Assembly: GCA_902464645.1 (NCBI GenBank)
Contig: CABQKL010000010.1
Coordinates: 1-31,413, forward strand
Source of the DNA: an uncultured Collinsella sp.
GTDB taxonomy: Bacteria > Actinomycetota > Coriobacteriia > Coriobacteriales > Coriobacteriaceae
Direction of reading: 5' to 3'
DNA: 31,413 nt
Shown: positions 22,527 to 30,500 of the stretch, piece after piece
Numbering within the stretch: position 1 is the stretch's first letter
Layout of the letters: every line of letters begins with the position of its first letter
Made by a program: the position numbers and the translations under genes
The notes under the pieces: model-generated
Seen by the model: the letters and a program-made list of their open reading frames with translations, nothing else
Told to the model about the DNA's origin: nothing
The model's database searches: none

Positions 22527-23261
22527 CTACTCGTGAACCGGGAACACGCTGGCGACGGAGTGAGTCTCCTCGTCGGTGCGCGGGTCGATGTACTTGGCAG
22601 CGTTCTCCCACTGACCATAGTGGCCCATAGCGCCAGCGATGGCCTCCTCGGGGGTCTTGCCGGCCTTGACGGCGTCGGTGAACTTACCGAGGTTCAGGAA
22701 CTCGAATGCGATGATCTCGTTCTTGTCGTTGAGGGCCATGCGGGTGACGTAGCCCTGAGCGAGCTCGAGGTAACGAGCGCCCTTGGCCTTGGTGCCGAAC
22801 ATGGTGCCGACCTGAGAGCGAAGGCCCTTGCCGAGGTCGTCGAGGGAGGCGCCCACGGGCAGGCCGCCCTCGGAGAACGCGGTCTGGCTGCGGCCGTAAA
22901 CGATCTGCAGGAAGATCTCGCGCATAGCAACGTTGATGGCGTCGCAGACGAGGTCGGTGTTGAGGGCCTCGAGGATGGTCTTGCCGGGAAGGATCTCGGA
23001 AGCCATGGCGGCAGAGTGGGTCATGCCCGAGCAGCCGATGGTCTCAACGAGGGCCTCCTCGATGATGCCGTCCTTGACGTTCAGCGTGAGCTTGCAGGCG
23101 CCCTGCTGAGGTGCGCACCAACCCACACCGTGCGTAAGACCGGAGATGTCGGAAATCTCCTTAGCCTGGACCCACTTGCCCTCCTCGGGGATGGGTGCGG
23201 GGCCGTGGTATGCACCCTTGGCAACGGGGCACATGTTCTCCACTTCCTGTGAGTACTGCAT
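22527..23261 (-). CDS. IscU/NifU-like iron-sulfur scaffold-type protein
   Basis: The 244-residue product resembles the Fe-S scaffold fold: GCSGMTHSAAMASEILPGKT (Cys77) aligns with the GCAIS/GCG-type loop of IscU/SufU. Other Cys at 11, 49, 56 and 106 may complete a metal site. The N-terminal ~30 residues and the C-terminal ~120 residues are extra compared with IscU (~130 residues), so it is not a simple scaffold. It is the first gene of an operon with the GGGtGRT protein, a pairing I recall from gut anaerobes. A separate SufU is encoded at 25.1 kb, so this protein probably has a different client. The ATG at 23261 follows AGGAGAGG. Confidence 0.82.
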   Translation of the reverse strand: MQYSQEVENMCPVAKGAYHGPAPIPEEGKWVQAKEISDISGLTHGVGWCAPQQGACKLTLNVKDGIIEEALVETIGCSGMTHSAAMASEILPGKTILEALNTDLVCDAINVAMREIFLQIVYGRSQTAFSEGGLPVGASLDDLGKGLRSQVGTMFGTKAKGARYLELAQGYVTRMALNDKNEIIAFEFLNLGKFTDAVKAGKTPEEAIAGAMGHYGQWENAAKYIDPRTDEETHSVASVFPVHE

Positions 23262-23285
23262 GCCTCTCCTCTCTATCGTGTTGGC

Positions 23286-23338
23286 GTCCCGTCTGGGGGT
23301 CGTGGCTGGCGATTGCCGGGCGACCCTTCGAAAGGGAC
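23286..23338 (-). promoter_or_regulatory. Structured leader of the IscU-like/GGGtGRT operon
   Basis: GTCCC (23286-23290) pairs with GGGAC (23334-23338), enclosing GGGTCG (23297-23302) / CGACCC (23321-23326) and an inner CTGGC-GATT-GCCGG. The structure lies between the likely promoter and the start codon on the minus strand. It may be a GGGAC-family repeat or a regulatory leader. Confidence 0.45.
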
Positions 23339-23354
23339 ATGACATGCAGCCCCT

Positions 23355-23360
23355 ATAATA
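23355..23360 (-). promoter_or_regulatory. -10 element of the IscU-like/GGGtGRT operon
   Basis: TATTAT on the minus strand is a 5/6 match to the consensus and gives a leader of about 85 nt. No good -35 is seen. The remaining part of the 392-bp gap (23361-23653) shows no other clear feature. Confidence 0.4.
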
Positions 23361-23653
23361 CCGCGAAATGCACGGAATATTCGGCGAACGGCTCAGTTTT
23401 CGTAGCGAGAAGCGCGGAACTTTCAATTGAAACGATTTAACTAAACTGTTTGTGGTTGTGCGGTCCGTTGAAGGAGCTCGGTTGTGGTCAAGCTTTTGGC
23501 AAGACAGCGTTGCTTGACCTGTGGCTATATTGCCGTTCGCCATCGGTTTGCCGCCTTTTACCGTCGACGGGTGCCATTTTGCGTGAATGTTTTGATGGCA
23601 CGTTTCAATCGTGATGTATTGGATGGTAAGCAGATCCCGGCGAAGGGAGCGCC

Positions 23654-24466
23654 ATGCAGCGCGTTTGGAGAACGGTCACCGGCTTTTACCATGTTTGTGC
23701 CCGTGGCACCGGAAAGCAGAACATCTTTGAGACTGATGACGACCGGTGGGAGTTTTTGGAGCTGATGCGCGACTGCTGCCGTGATGCCGGCGTGACGGTC
23801 GTGGCGTGGTGTCTCATGAGCGACTACGTGGATCTGGTGCTTTTGGATTACGAGGACGAAATGAGCGCTGCTATGCAGCGGCTGCTGTTGACGTATGCTC
23901 GTCGGTTCAATAAGCGCGCTGGGCGCGCGGGCTGCCTATTTCGTGAGCGTTTTGAGCGCCGCTCGCTCGATACCGACTGGCAGGTGATGGAGGCTATTCG
24001 CTCCGTACACGCCGATCCGCAGGAGGAGGGCATTAGCCTAATCGAGCGTTATCCCTGGAGCGGCTTTGCGGAGCATCTGCGCGCTTACGACAGTGATGCG
24101 GCAGATGTCACGAGGGGATTTTCCGATCCTTCTTGTGCGCTTGAGCTATTTGGTTCTGCCGAGGGCTTTATTGCCTATTCGCTAGCGATGCCCGACGGCG
24201 GCGAACCGGTGCTGTGCGATATGAAAGAGACGGAGTGGGAACGCCACTCCTTTGCCGACAGGTTGGCGAAGAGCCTCGGGGCTCCGCTCCACGGGGTTAA
24301 AGCCGCACCGCCTGCGCAGCGTGATGCCGTTATCGTTGGATTGCGCGATGCCGGATTTACGGTGCGTCAGATTGAGCACTATACCGGGATTGGCAAAAGT
24401 ACGGTTTCTCGTATTGTGCGGACCCGCACGGGGACGGCGATGCGGGCTGGCGGAAACGTGATGTAG
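23654..24466 (+). CDS. REP-associated tyrosine transposase-like protein, apparently catalytically dead
   Basis: The first ~130 of 270 residues match the Y1 transposase (IS200-like) domain in its REP-associated form: FYHVCARGTGKQNIF at 11-25, LLLTYARRFNKRAGRAGCLFRERF at about 77-100 (in two parts). The catalytic HUH motif normally reads NHVHL after LM; here it is SDYVDL, with Tyr58 and Asp60 replacing both His. The usual RYIHLNP with the nucleophile Tyr reads RSVHADP, with Ser117 in its place. So DNA cleavage is unlikely. The C-terminus keeps a helix-turn-helix (LRDAGFTVRQIEHYTGIGKSTVSR, ~230-253, written as part of 210-260). The ATG at 23654 follows GAAGGGA. No IS ends flank it. A DNA-binding role at repeats is possible. 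Confidence 0.82.
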   Translation: MQRVWRTVTGFYHVCARGTGKQNIFETDDDRWEFLELMRDCCRDAGVTVVAWCLMSDYVDLVLLDYEDEMSAAMQRLLLTYARRFNKRAGRAGCLFRERFERRSLDTDWQVMEAIRSVHADPQEEGISLIERYPWSGFAEHLRAYDSDAADVTRGFSDPSCALELFGSAEGFIAYSLAMPDGGEPVLCDMKETEWERHSFADRLAKSLGAPLHGVKAAPPAQRDAVIVGLRDAGFTVRQIEHYTGIGKSTVSRIVRTRTGTAMRAGGNVM

Positions 24467-25063
24467 GGCTGCCTGTGCACCGCGGCTGGGGTCGTTCATG
24501 CGCCGCAACCTGCGTTCTAAATGCTTGGTACGCTGACTGCGCTTCTTGATATGCATAGAACGATTGCCGTCTTGCATAAAAATACGGCTCAGTCCGGTTT
24601 CACCCGCGCCTACCCCCGTCCACACCGTGCAAAAAGCGGAGTTTTCAGCATCGTGGTGCTATCGGCACCGTCGTAATCTTGAAATATATGGGTCCCGAAG
24701 CCATTTATGCCTGCTGATGTGCCTCCAAAGCGCATGCTTGTGACCCCTGAGACCACGATACTTGTTCTAAAACGATAAAAAAGGGTGCCTGGAGACGTTG
24801 ATTAACGCTTTCAATGCGTATACACGCAACTTGGCGTGCTGAAAACTCGCAAAAATGCACGCCGCACCCTATGGGACCCGTCTGTGGCGGGCGCGAAGCG
24901 AACCGGAGCCCAGCAGGACGGGGCATGGGGCGTTGCTTGGGGTGCCCGTGGCTCTGCCGCTAGCCGTTGGCACTGTGGAAAACGTCCGTGTTTGCGGCTG
25001 GCTGTTCGGTAAATGACAGGGCGAGCGCCGGACGCGCGAACTTTGTGTGTCCGAGGCGTTATG
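24467..25063. other. 670-bp non-coding gap before sufU
   Basis: No convincing gene is seen on either strand. The stretch contains the inverted-repeat element at 24626-24861, a small hairpin GGTGC-TATCG-GCACC (about 24655-24669), a CACGC/GCGTG hairpin (about 24823-24838), and a GTGCC...GGCAC fold near 24935-24975. Base composition is mixed. It could hold a remnant of a mobile element or an RNA. Confidence 0.5.
24626..24861. repeat. 236-bp element with imperfect 25-bp inverted ends
   Basis: The left end (24626-24650), read on the minus strand, starts TGCTGAAAACTC and ends TGCACG. The right end (24837-24861) on the plus strand also starts TGCTGAAAACTC and ends TGCACG. The middle A/T tracts differ in orientation. 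The inside has no coding capacity. Confidence 0.5.
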
Positions 25064-25097
25064 AAAAAGCCGAGCCGCCCGTATTGGGCGGCTCGGC
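25064..25097 (-). terminator. Terminator of the suf operon
   Basis: GCCGAGCCGCCC (25069-25080) and GGGCGGCTCGGC (25086-25097) form a 12-bp stem with a 5-nt loop; TTTTT follows on the minus strand. Confidence 0.93.
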
Positions 25098-25137
25098 AAT
25101 CAAACCCTTTGATCTGGGGCATCCGCTACTGGCTAGT

Positions 25138-25560
25138 TTACCCTTCGAGCATGCCGTCGAGGGTGCGCCAGGCTAACTCGGCGCATTTGACGCGGGCGGG
25201 CATGTGCGAGATGTCCTGGAGCCGGGCGGCTTCGTCCAGGTCTTCCAGGTCCTCCTCGGAGAGCTGCTCGCCACGGATCATGGCGAGGAAAAGCCCTGCC
25301 AGACGACGTGCTTCCTCGACCGTCTCGCCGGTGATGAGGTCGGCCATGATATCGGCGCTGGCCTGGCTGATGGCGCAGCCGTGACCGGTAAAGGAGGCCT
25401 CCTCGATCACGTTGTTCTCGACACGCAGCTGCAGAGTGAGCTCATCGCCGCAGCTGGGGTTGATGCCGTCGTGCTCGTGCGTGGGGACATCCATCTCGTA
25501 CTTGTAGTCGGGGTGCGAGTTGTGCTCCATAAACGTGGTAGAGGTGTACAGATTACCCAT
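25138..25560 (-). CDS. sufU: SufU-type Fe-S assembly protein
   Basis: SufU receives sulfur from the cysteine desulfurase SufS and passes it to the SufBCD complex; in Bacillus it is a zinc-dependent sulfur transferase. The 140-residue product has the metal ligands Cys37 and Asp39 (SCGDEL), Cys62 (HGCAIS) and Cys126 (VKCAELAW), and the 18-21-residue insertion that separates SufU from IscU (about 91-110). The ATG at 25560 lies 8 nt inside the end of sufS, so translation is coupled; family similarity begins right at this start (NLYTSTTFMEHN). It is the last gene of the operon. Confidence 0.94.
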   Translation of the reverse strand: MGNLYTSTTFMEHNSHPDYKYEMDVPTHEHDGINPSCGDELTLQLRVENNVIEEASFTGHGCAISQASADIMADLITGETVEEARRLAGLFLAMIRGEQLSEEDLEDLDEAARLQDISHMPARVKCAELAWRTLDGMLEG

Positions 25561-26878
25561 TGAACGTGCTCCAAACGTGATGCAGGCCGGCGATGAACTT
25601 GTCGATATCGGCCTTGTCGTTGTAGAAGGCCACGCTGGCGCGGCAGCAGGCAAGGTTCTCGACGCCCAGCCAGGTGAGCAGAGGCTGCGCGCAGTGGTGA
25701 CCGGCGCGGATGCAAACGCCGTCCATGTCCATGATGCTCGCGACATCGTGCGGGTGGATGCCCTTGACGTTAAAGCTGACGACGCCGTGGTGGTTGTCCC
25801 AATAGATGGAGCCGATGATCTGGACAAAGTCGAGCTGCATGAGCTCGCCCATCAGGTAGTGGACGAGTGCCTTCTCACGGGTCTGGATGTTTTCGTAGCC
25901 TACCGTGTTGACCAGGTAGTCAAGCGCCGCGCCCGTGGCGAAGATGCCGGCGGCGTCCTGCGTGCCGGCCTCGAATTTCTCGGGGACGGGCGCCCAGACG
26001 GCGTCTTGCTCGGTGACCGAGTCGATCATCTCGCCGCCGGTGAGCATGGGCGGCATGGCGTTGAGCAGGTCCATCTTGCCCCACAGCACGCCGATGCCCA
26101 TGGGGCCCATGGCCTTGTGCGCGCTAAAGGCAAAGAAATCGGCTCCCAGATCGGCCACATCGACCGGCATGTGCGGCAGCGACTGCGCACCGTCGACGAC
26201 CAGATAGCCGCCGTACTTGTGCACGAGCTTGCCTAGGTTCTTGACCGGATTCTCAACGCCCAGCACGTTAGAGACCTGACCCACGGCCAAGATCTTGGTC
26301 TTGGGGCCCACCTTGGACAGAACTTCCTCGGTCGTTAGCTGGCCGGTCTTGGTGGGGTAGAGGTAGACGAGCTTGGCGCCGGTCTCGCGGCAGACCTGCT
26401 GCCACGGGATCAGGTTGGAGTGGTGCTCCATGATGGTGATGACGACCTCGTCGCCCGGCTCCAGCACCGTGGGCGCAAAGCTCTTGGCGACCAGGTTGAG
26501 CGACTCGCTCGTGTTGCGGGTGAAGACGACCTCGTTGGCCTGGGGGGCGCCGATGACATCGGCGATCTGCTGGCGCACCTTCGCGATAGCCTCGGTGGCC
26601 TCGACGGACAGCGAGTACAGGCCACGCAGGGGGTTGGCGTTCATGCGCTGGTAGAAGTCGCGCTCGGCGTCGAGCACGCAGGCGGGACGCTGCGCGGTGG
26701 CGGCGCTATCGAGGAAGGCGATCTCGGGGTGCTGCTGGAACAGCGGGAACTGCGCCTTGTAGGGGTTGGTCTCGATGTCGACGGTAGGCCAGCCGCGCGA
26801 GGCCTCGTCGCTGGCGTCGAGCTCCATAGGCTCCGGTGCGGTACAGGTGTCGCATTTAACGTGCTCGGTGTCGATCAT
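25553..26878 (-). CDS. sufS: Group II cysteine desulfurase
   Basis: SufS takes sulfur from cysteine, leaving alanine, and holds it as a persulfide for SufU. The 441-residue product has the PLP lysine Lys255 (FSAHKAMGPMGIG) and the active-site Cys396 in RAGHHCAQP, the group II form. The cysteine desulfurase fold starts at about residue 40 (YKAQFPLF). The ~36 residues before it, with Cys9 and Cys12 (CDTC), are an extension not usual for SufS and could bind metal or mark a different start, although no later Met is well placed. It overlaps sufD by 4 nt (ATGA) and sufU by 8 nt. Confidence 0.95.
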   Translation of the reverse strand: MIDTEHVKCDTCTAPEPMELDASDEASRGWPTVDIETNPYKAQFPLFQQHPEIAFLDSAATAQRPACVLDAERDFYQRMNANPLRGLYSLSVEATEAIAKVRQQIADVIGAPQANEVVFTRNTSESLNLVAKSFAPTVLEPGDEVVITIMEHHSNLIPWQQVCRETGAKLVYLYPTKTGQLTTEEVLSKVGPKTKILAVGQVSNVLGVENPVKNLGKLVHKYGGYLVVDGAQSLPHMPVDVADLGADFFAFSAHKAMGPMGIGVLWGKMDLLNAMPPMLTGGEMIDSVTEQDAVWAPVPEKFEAGTQDAAGIFATGAALDYLVNTVGYENIQTREKALVHYLMGELMQLDFVQIIGSIYWDNHHGVVSFNVKGIHPHDVASIMDMDGVCIRAGHHCAQPLLTWLGVENLACCRASVAFYNDKADIDKFIAGLHHVWSTFNG

Positions 26879-28146
26879 GCGAGCTCCTCCTCAAAGTTGT
26901 CGATCAGGTTATTGCCCAAGCGGACGACGGCAGCGCGGGTGCGCTCGTCAGTGGCGGAAAGCGCGGCGTCCTCCAGCTTGGCGCGGATGAACAGGTCCTC
27001 GGCGGCGTTTTGGTCAAGGCCGCGGCAGGCGAGATAGAACAGCTGCTCGTCACGGACGTGACCGATGGTGGCGCCGTGGTTGCCGGCGACGTCGTCCTCG
27101 TCGCAGAGGATGACGGGAACGGTCTTGTTGTCGACGCCCTTGTTGGCCAGCAGCACGGTTTCGCGCTCGGTGCCGGTTGCGCCCTTGCAGCCGTGCACGA
27201 GGTCGATGGTGCCGCGGTAGACCTTCTTGGACGTACCGGTCAGCACGCCGTTGGCGTCGATCTCGCACTCGGTCTTGCGGCCGCGGTGGCGCAGCTCGTA
27301 GTTAAAGTCGCGCACCTGCTCGCGGGCGCCAAGGTAATCGGTATCGATCGTTACCTTGGCGGTGTCGCCCAGCAGGTCGCCGGCAAGGCCGGTGGCGCTG
27401 GCACCGGCACCCAGGACGGTGTGCTGCACGTTGACGCGCGCGCCCTCGTCCAGGAACAGACCGGTGTCGTCGAGCGCGATCCAGCTGTCATCGAGCGTCT
27501 GCGTGCAGGTTACGTTGACAGTGGCGTACTCGTAAGCGCACACGCGTAGCACGGAGCCCACGACGCCTTGGCCGTTGACGGGGGAGTCTAGGGCGATCTG
27601 CAGGTCGAGCGTTGCCTGCGGGCGGGCGACGACGTCGATGGCGGCAATCGCAACCGCTGCATCGACACCGCTCACGCGCACGGTAACCGTGGCGTGCTTG
27701 TATGCGGACACATCGATGACGATGCGCTTGGTGGCGTGGTCGGCCAGGTAGGTATAGGCAGCCTCGCCCATGCCGGTCTCGAAGGCCTCGGCAGGGGAGA
27801 GCTCCTCCTCGAGCTTGATGGCGCCGGCCTGGTAGACAGAGGTGGCGGGCACGTCGAGCTCGGTCTCGGGCGTGATGCGGGCACGATCGGCGGCGTCGCC
27901 GGGGGCGGAGGCGCGGCGCTCGGGGAAGCGCTCGGCCATGGCATCCATGGCGGCGTCGAAGGCGTCGGCCGAGCCGGCAAACTGCTCGTCCAGCCCCTCG
28001 ATCTCAACGGCCTCGGCGGGAGCGGCGGCAAGCTCGTCCGAAAGCTCAAGCTTGGTCTGGTTCATTTTGAGCCAGCCCCAAGTTGCTGCCGGCATCGCAT
28101 TAACCTGCTCGAGCGTGGTAGCAGCGGTGTTGGTTTCCTGTTTCAT
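26875..28146 (-). CDS. sufD: Fe-S assembly protein SufD
   Basis: SufD pairs with SufB and SufC in the Fe-S scaffold complex. The 423-residue product has a variable N-terminal half and the beta-helix core of the SufBD family from about residue 130 (ATKRIVIDVSAYKHATVTVRV, in part). The C-terminal region has the conserved His357 in AGNHGATIGHVRDEQLFYLACRG, equivalent by position to the cluster-building His of E. coli SufD. The start codon shares one base with the sufB stop (TAATG), and its stop overlaps the sufS start, so the genes are tightly coupled. Confidence 0.93.
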   Translation of the reverse strand: MKQETNTAATTLEQVNAMPAATWGWLKMNQTKLELSDELAAAPAEAVEIEGLDEQFAGSADAFDAAMDAMAERFPERRASAPGDAADRARITPETELDVPATSVYQAGAIKLEEELSPAEAFETGMGEAAYTYLADHATKRIVIDVSAYKHATVTVRVSGVDAAVAIAAIDVVARPQATLDLQIALDSPVNGQGVVGSVLRVCAYEYATVNVTCTQTLDDSWIALDDTGLFLDEGARVNVQHTVLGAGASATGLAGDLLGDTAKVTIDTDYLGAREQVRDFNYELRHRGRKTECEIDANGVLTGTSKKVYRGTIDLVHGCKGATGTERETVLLANKGVDNKTVPVILCDEDDVAGNHGATIGHVRDEQLFYLACRGLDQNAAEDLFIRAKLEDAALSATDERTRAAVVRLGNNLIDNFEEELA

Positions 28147-29558
28147 TATCCGATCGCTCCTTCCATCTCGAGCTTGATCAGGTTGTTCATCTCGACGGCG
28201 TACTCAAGCGGCAGCTCCTTGGAGACCGGGTTGGCAAAGCCGTTGACGATCATGGTGCGGGCCTCTTCTTCCGAGATGCCGCGGCTCATCAGGTAGAACA
28301 CCTTGTCGTCGCCGATGCGGCCGATGGTGGCCTCGTGGCCGATGTCGACGTTCTTGGCGCGGATGTCCATGGCGGGGATGGTATCGGAGCGGCTCTGGTC
28401 GTCGAGCATCAGCGACTGGCAGCTCACGGTTGCTTTGGAACCTTCGGCCTTAGGCGTGGCCACGATGGAGCTGCGGAAGGTCTGGATGCCGCCGCTCTTG
28501 GAGATACCCTTGGTCTCGACGGTCGCCGAGGTATCGGGTGCGTTGAGCACGACCTTGCAGCCGGTATCGAGGTTCTGGCCGGCGCCGGCAAAGGTAATGC
28601 CGGTAAAGCTCGAGCGGGCGCGACGGCCGTTGAGCACGCTCATGGGGTAGAGGTAGCCCACGTGGCTGCCGAAGGAGCCGCTGATCCACTCGATGTCGCC
28701 ATCCTCGTCCACGCGCGCACGCTTGGTGTTGAGGTTGTACATGTTCTTGGACCAGTTCTCGATAGTCGAGTAGCGCAGATGCGCGCGCTTGCCCACAAAC
28801 AGCTCGACAGCGCCTGCGTGGAGGTTGGCCACGTTGTACTTGGGTGCGGAGCAGCCCTCGATAAAGTGCAGGTCGGCGTCGTCCTCGACGATGATGAGCG
28901 TGTGCTCAAACTGGCCGGCGCCCTTGGCGTTGAGGCGGAAGTAGCTCTGCAGCGGAAAATCGAGCTTGGTGCCCTTGGGCACGTAGACAAACGAGCCGCC
29001 CGACCACACGGCGCCGTGCAGGGCCGCAAACTTGTGGTCGGTGGGCGGGATGAGCGTCATAAACTTCTCGTGGATGAGCGGCTCCCACTGCGGGTCGTGC
29101 AGGGCCTCTTCGATGCCGGAGTAGACGATGCCCATCTTGGACGCGGTGTCCTGCATGTTGTGGTAGACGAGCTCGGAGTCGTACTGCGCGCCGACGCCCG
29201 CCAGGTAGCTGCGCTCGGCCTCGGGGATACCCAGGCGCTCAAAGGTGTTCTTGATGTCGTCGGGCACCGACTCCCAGTCGTGCTTTTGGTCGGTGTTGGG
29301 CTTGACGTAGGTGACGATGTTGTCCATGTCCAGGCCCTCGATGGAGGGGCCCCACGTCGGATTGGGGAAGCGGTTAAAGATCTCGAGGGATTTGAGGCGC
29401 AGGTCGAGCATCCACTGCGGCTCGTCCTTCTTGGCGCTGATCTCGCGCACGATGTCGGGCGTGATGCCGGCGTCGAGGCGCTCGAATCCCTCCTCGCCAT
29501 AGGTGAAGTCGTAGAGGCTGCGGTCGATGTCCGCGACCTCGGTGCGGTTCTTGGTCAT
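28146..29558 (-). CDS. sufB: Fe-S assembly scaffold SufB
   Basis: SufB is the main scaffold on which new clusters are built. The 470-residue length is normal. The family marks are SLYDFTYGEEGFER near the N-terminus, PTWGPSIEGLDMDNIVTYVKP, VEGCSAPKYNVANLHAG-like IEGCSAPKYNVANLH, and the C-terminal KATVSCQSLMLDDQSRSDTIP with Cys380, the likely equivalent of the essential cluster-forming Cys. DIGHEATIGRI follows. It lies 12 nt after sufC and overlaps sufD by one base. Confidence 0.96.
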   Translation of the reverse strand: MTKNRTEVADIDRSLYDFTYGEEGFERLDAGITPDIVREISAKKDEPQWMLDLRLKSLEIFNRFPNPTWGPSIEGLDMDNIVTYVKPNTDQKHDWESVPDDIKNTFERLGIPEAERSYLAGVGAQYDSELVYHNMQDTASKMGIVYSGIEEALHDPQWEPLIHEKFMTLIPPTDHKFAALHGAVWSGGSFVYVPKGTKLDFPLQSYFRLNAKGAGQFEHTLIIVEDDADLHFIEGCSAPKYNVANLHAGAVELFVGKRAHLRYSTIENWSKNMYNLNTKRARVDEDGDIEWISGSFGSHVGYLYPMSVLNGRRARSSFTGITFAGAGQNLDTGCKVVLNAPDTSATVETKGISKSGGIQTFRSSIVATPKAEGSKATVSCQSLMLDDQSRSDTIPAMDIRAKNVDIGHEATIGRIGDDKVFYLMSRGISEEEARTMIVNGFANPVSKELPLEYAVEMNNLIKLEMEGAIG

Positions 29559-29570
29559 TGCGTCACCCCT

Positions 29571-30371
29571 TTACGCCTGCTGCTCGGCAGCGGCGGCTTC
29601 GGCCTTGGCGTGCTGCTCGGCGGCCTCGCGCTCGAAGGTCTCAAAACCGTTCTTGTCGATCCAGGGGATCAGCGAGGCGTCGTCCTCGCGCACGATTTGG
29701 CCCTTGACCATAACGTGGACGCGGTCGACATCCAGGTGCTCCAGGATGCGCGTGTTGTGCGTGATGATGAGCATGGAGCCGTCGCAGCTCTTGCGGTAGG
29801 CGTCCATGCCATGGCTGACGGTGGACAGGGCGTCGACGTCCAGGCCCGAGTCGGTTTCGTCCAGGATGGCGAGCTTAGGCTGCAGCAGCAGAAGCTGGAG
29901 CATCTCGACCTTCTTTTTCTCGCCGCCCGAGAAGCCCACGCCCAGCTCGCGGTTGAGGTAGGCGGTGTCCATGTTGAGCTCTGCCGCGAGCTCCTTGACG
30001 CGCCGGCGGAACTCCTTGCCCTTCATCTCCAGGCCGGGGCGGCCGGCGATGCTGGCACGCAAAAAGCTCGACAGCGGCACGCCCGGGATCTCGACCGGGG
30101 CCTGGAAGCTCAGGAACAGGCCGGCGCGCGAGCGCTTGTCGGTGGTGAGCTCGGTGATGTCCTGGCCGTCAAAGACGATGCGGCCGTCGTTGACGGTATA
30201 GACAGGGTCGCCCATGACCAGGTGGCCGAGGGTGGACTTGCCGGCGCCGTTGGGTCCCATCAGCACGTGGGTCTCGCCGGCGGCGACGTTGAGGTTGACG
30301 TTGTGGAGGATGGTCTTCTCGTCCACGGAGGCGGTCAGACCTTCGATGGAAAGCAGCGGATTCGCACTCAT
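29571..30371 (-). CDS. sufC: Fe-S assembly ATPase SufC
   Basis: SufC is the ABC-type ATPase that drives conformational change in SufBCD. The 266-residue product has Walker A GPNGAGKST at 39-47, the signature SGGEKKKVEM, Walker B LAILDETDSGLD and the H-loop ITHNTR. The extreme C-terminus is an Ala/Glu-rich tail (~20 residues) not typical for SufC. It is the first gene of sufCBDSU, the order common in actinobacteria and Firmicutes. The ATG at 30371 is chosen because GAGAGGGA precedes it; an in-frame ATG at 30401 lacks a ribosome site. Confidence 0.96.
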   Translation of the reverse strand: MSANPLLSIEGLTASVDEKTILHNVNLNVAAGETHVLMGPNGAGKSTLGHLVMGDPVYTVNDGRIVFDGQDITELTTDKRSRAGLFLSFQAPVEIPGVPLSSFLRASIAGRPGLEMKGKEFRRRVKELAAELNMDTAYLNRELGVGFSGGEKKKVEMLQLLLLQPKLAILDETDSGLDVDALSTVSHGMDAYRKSCDGSMLIITHNTRILEHLDVDRVHVMVKGQIVREDDASLIPWIDKNGFETFEREAAEQHAKAEAAAAEQQA

Positions 30372-30390
30372 GCTGTCCCTCTCTGTATAT

Positions 30391-30410
30391 GGTGTACTCA
30401 TAGGTGTACT
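30391..30410. repeat. Direct repeat GGTGTACT in the suf leader
   Basis: GGTGTACT occurs at 30391-30398 and 30403-30410, 12 bp apart, just upstream of sufC, next to the palindrome CCTAGG (30415-30420). It could be a protein-binding site in the untranslated leader. Confidence 0.3.
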
Positions 30411-30435
30411 AAACCCTAGGAATCTTCTCGGAATA

Positions 30436-30463
30436 AAGTTACTATGGGTTCGGCGTTAGTCAA
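30436..30463 (-). promoter_or_regulatory. Probable suf operon promoter
   Basis: On the minus strand TTGACT (30463-30458) is 16 bp from TAACTT (30441-30436). The -35 matches 5 of 6. The -35 lies inside the dyad at 30456-30479. Confidence 0.4.
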
Positions 30464-30479
30464 GGGAAAACCCGACTAA
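30456..30479. promoter_or_regulatory. Dyad TTAGTC-N12-GACTAA over the suf -35
   Basis: TTAGTC (30456-30461) and GACTAA (30474-30479) are perfect inverted repeats, with GGG-AAAA-CCC between them. It covers the likely -35 of the suf promoter and is a candidate operator for the neighbouring Rrf2 protein. Similarity to the IscR type 1 site (which also contains GACT/AGTC) is only partial. Confidence 0.4.
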
Positions 30480-30500
30480 TCCACTCGACTTTTCAAATTC

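Noticed and set aside
23484..23765. A 93-codon plus-strand frame starting with GTG after AAGGAG, overlapping the start of the RAYT-like gene
   Set aside because: It has a good ribosome site but overlaps the next gene by 112 nt in another frame, and its composition (Arg/Cys/Phe-rich, no motif) does not look like a protein. A short leader peptide cannot be excluded.
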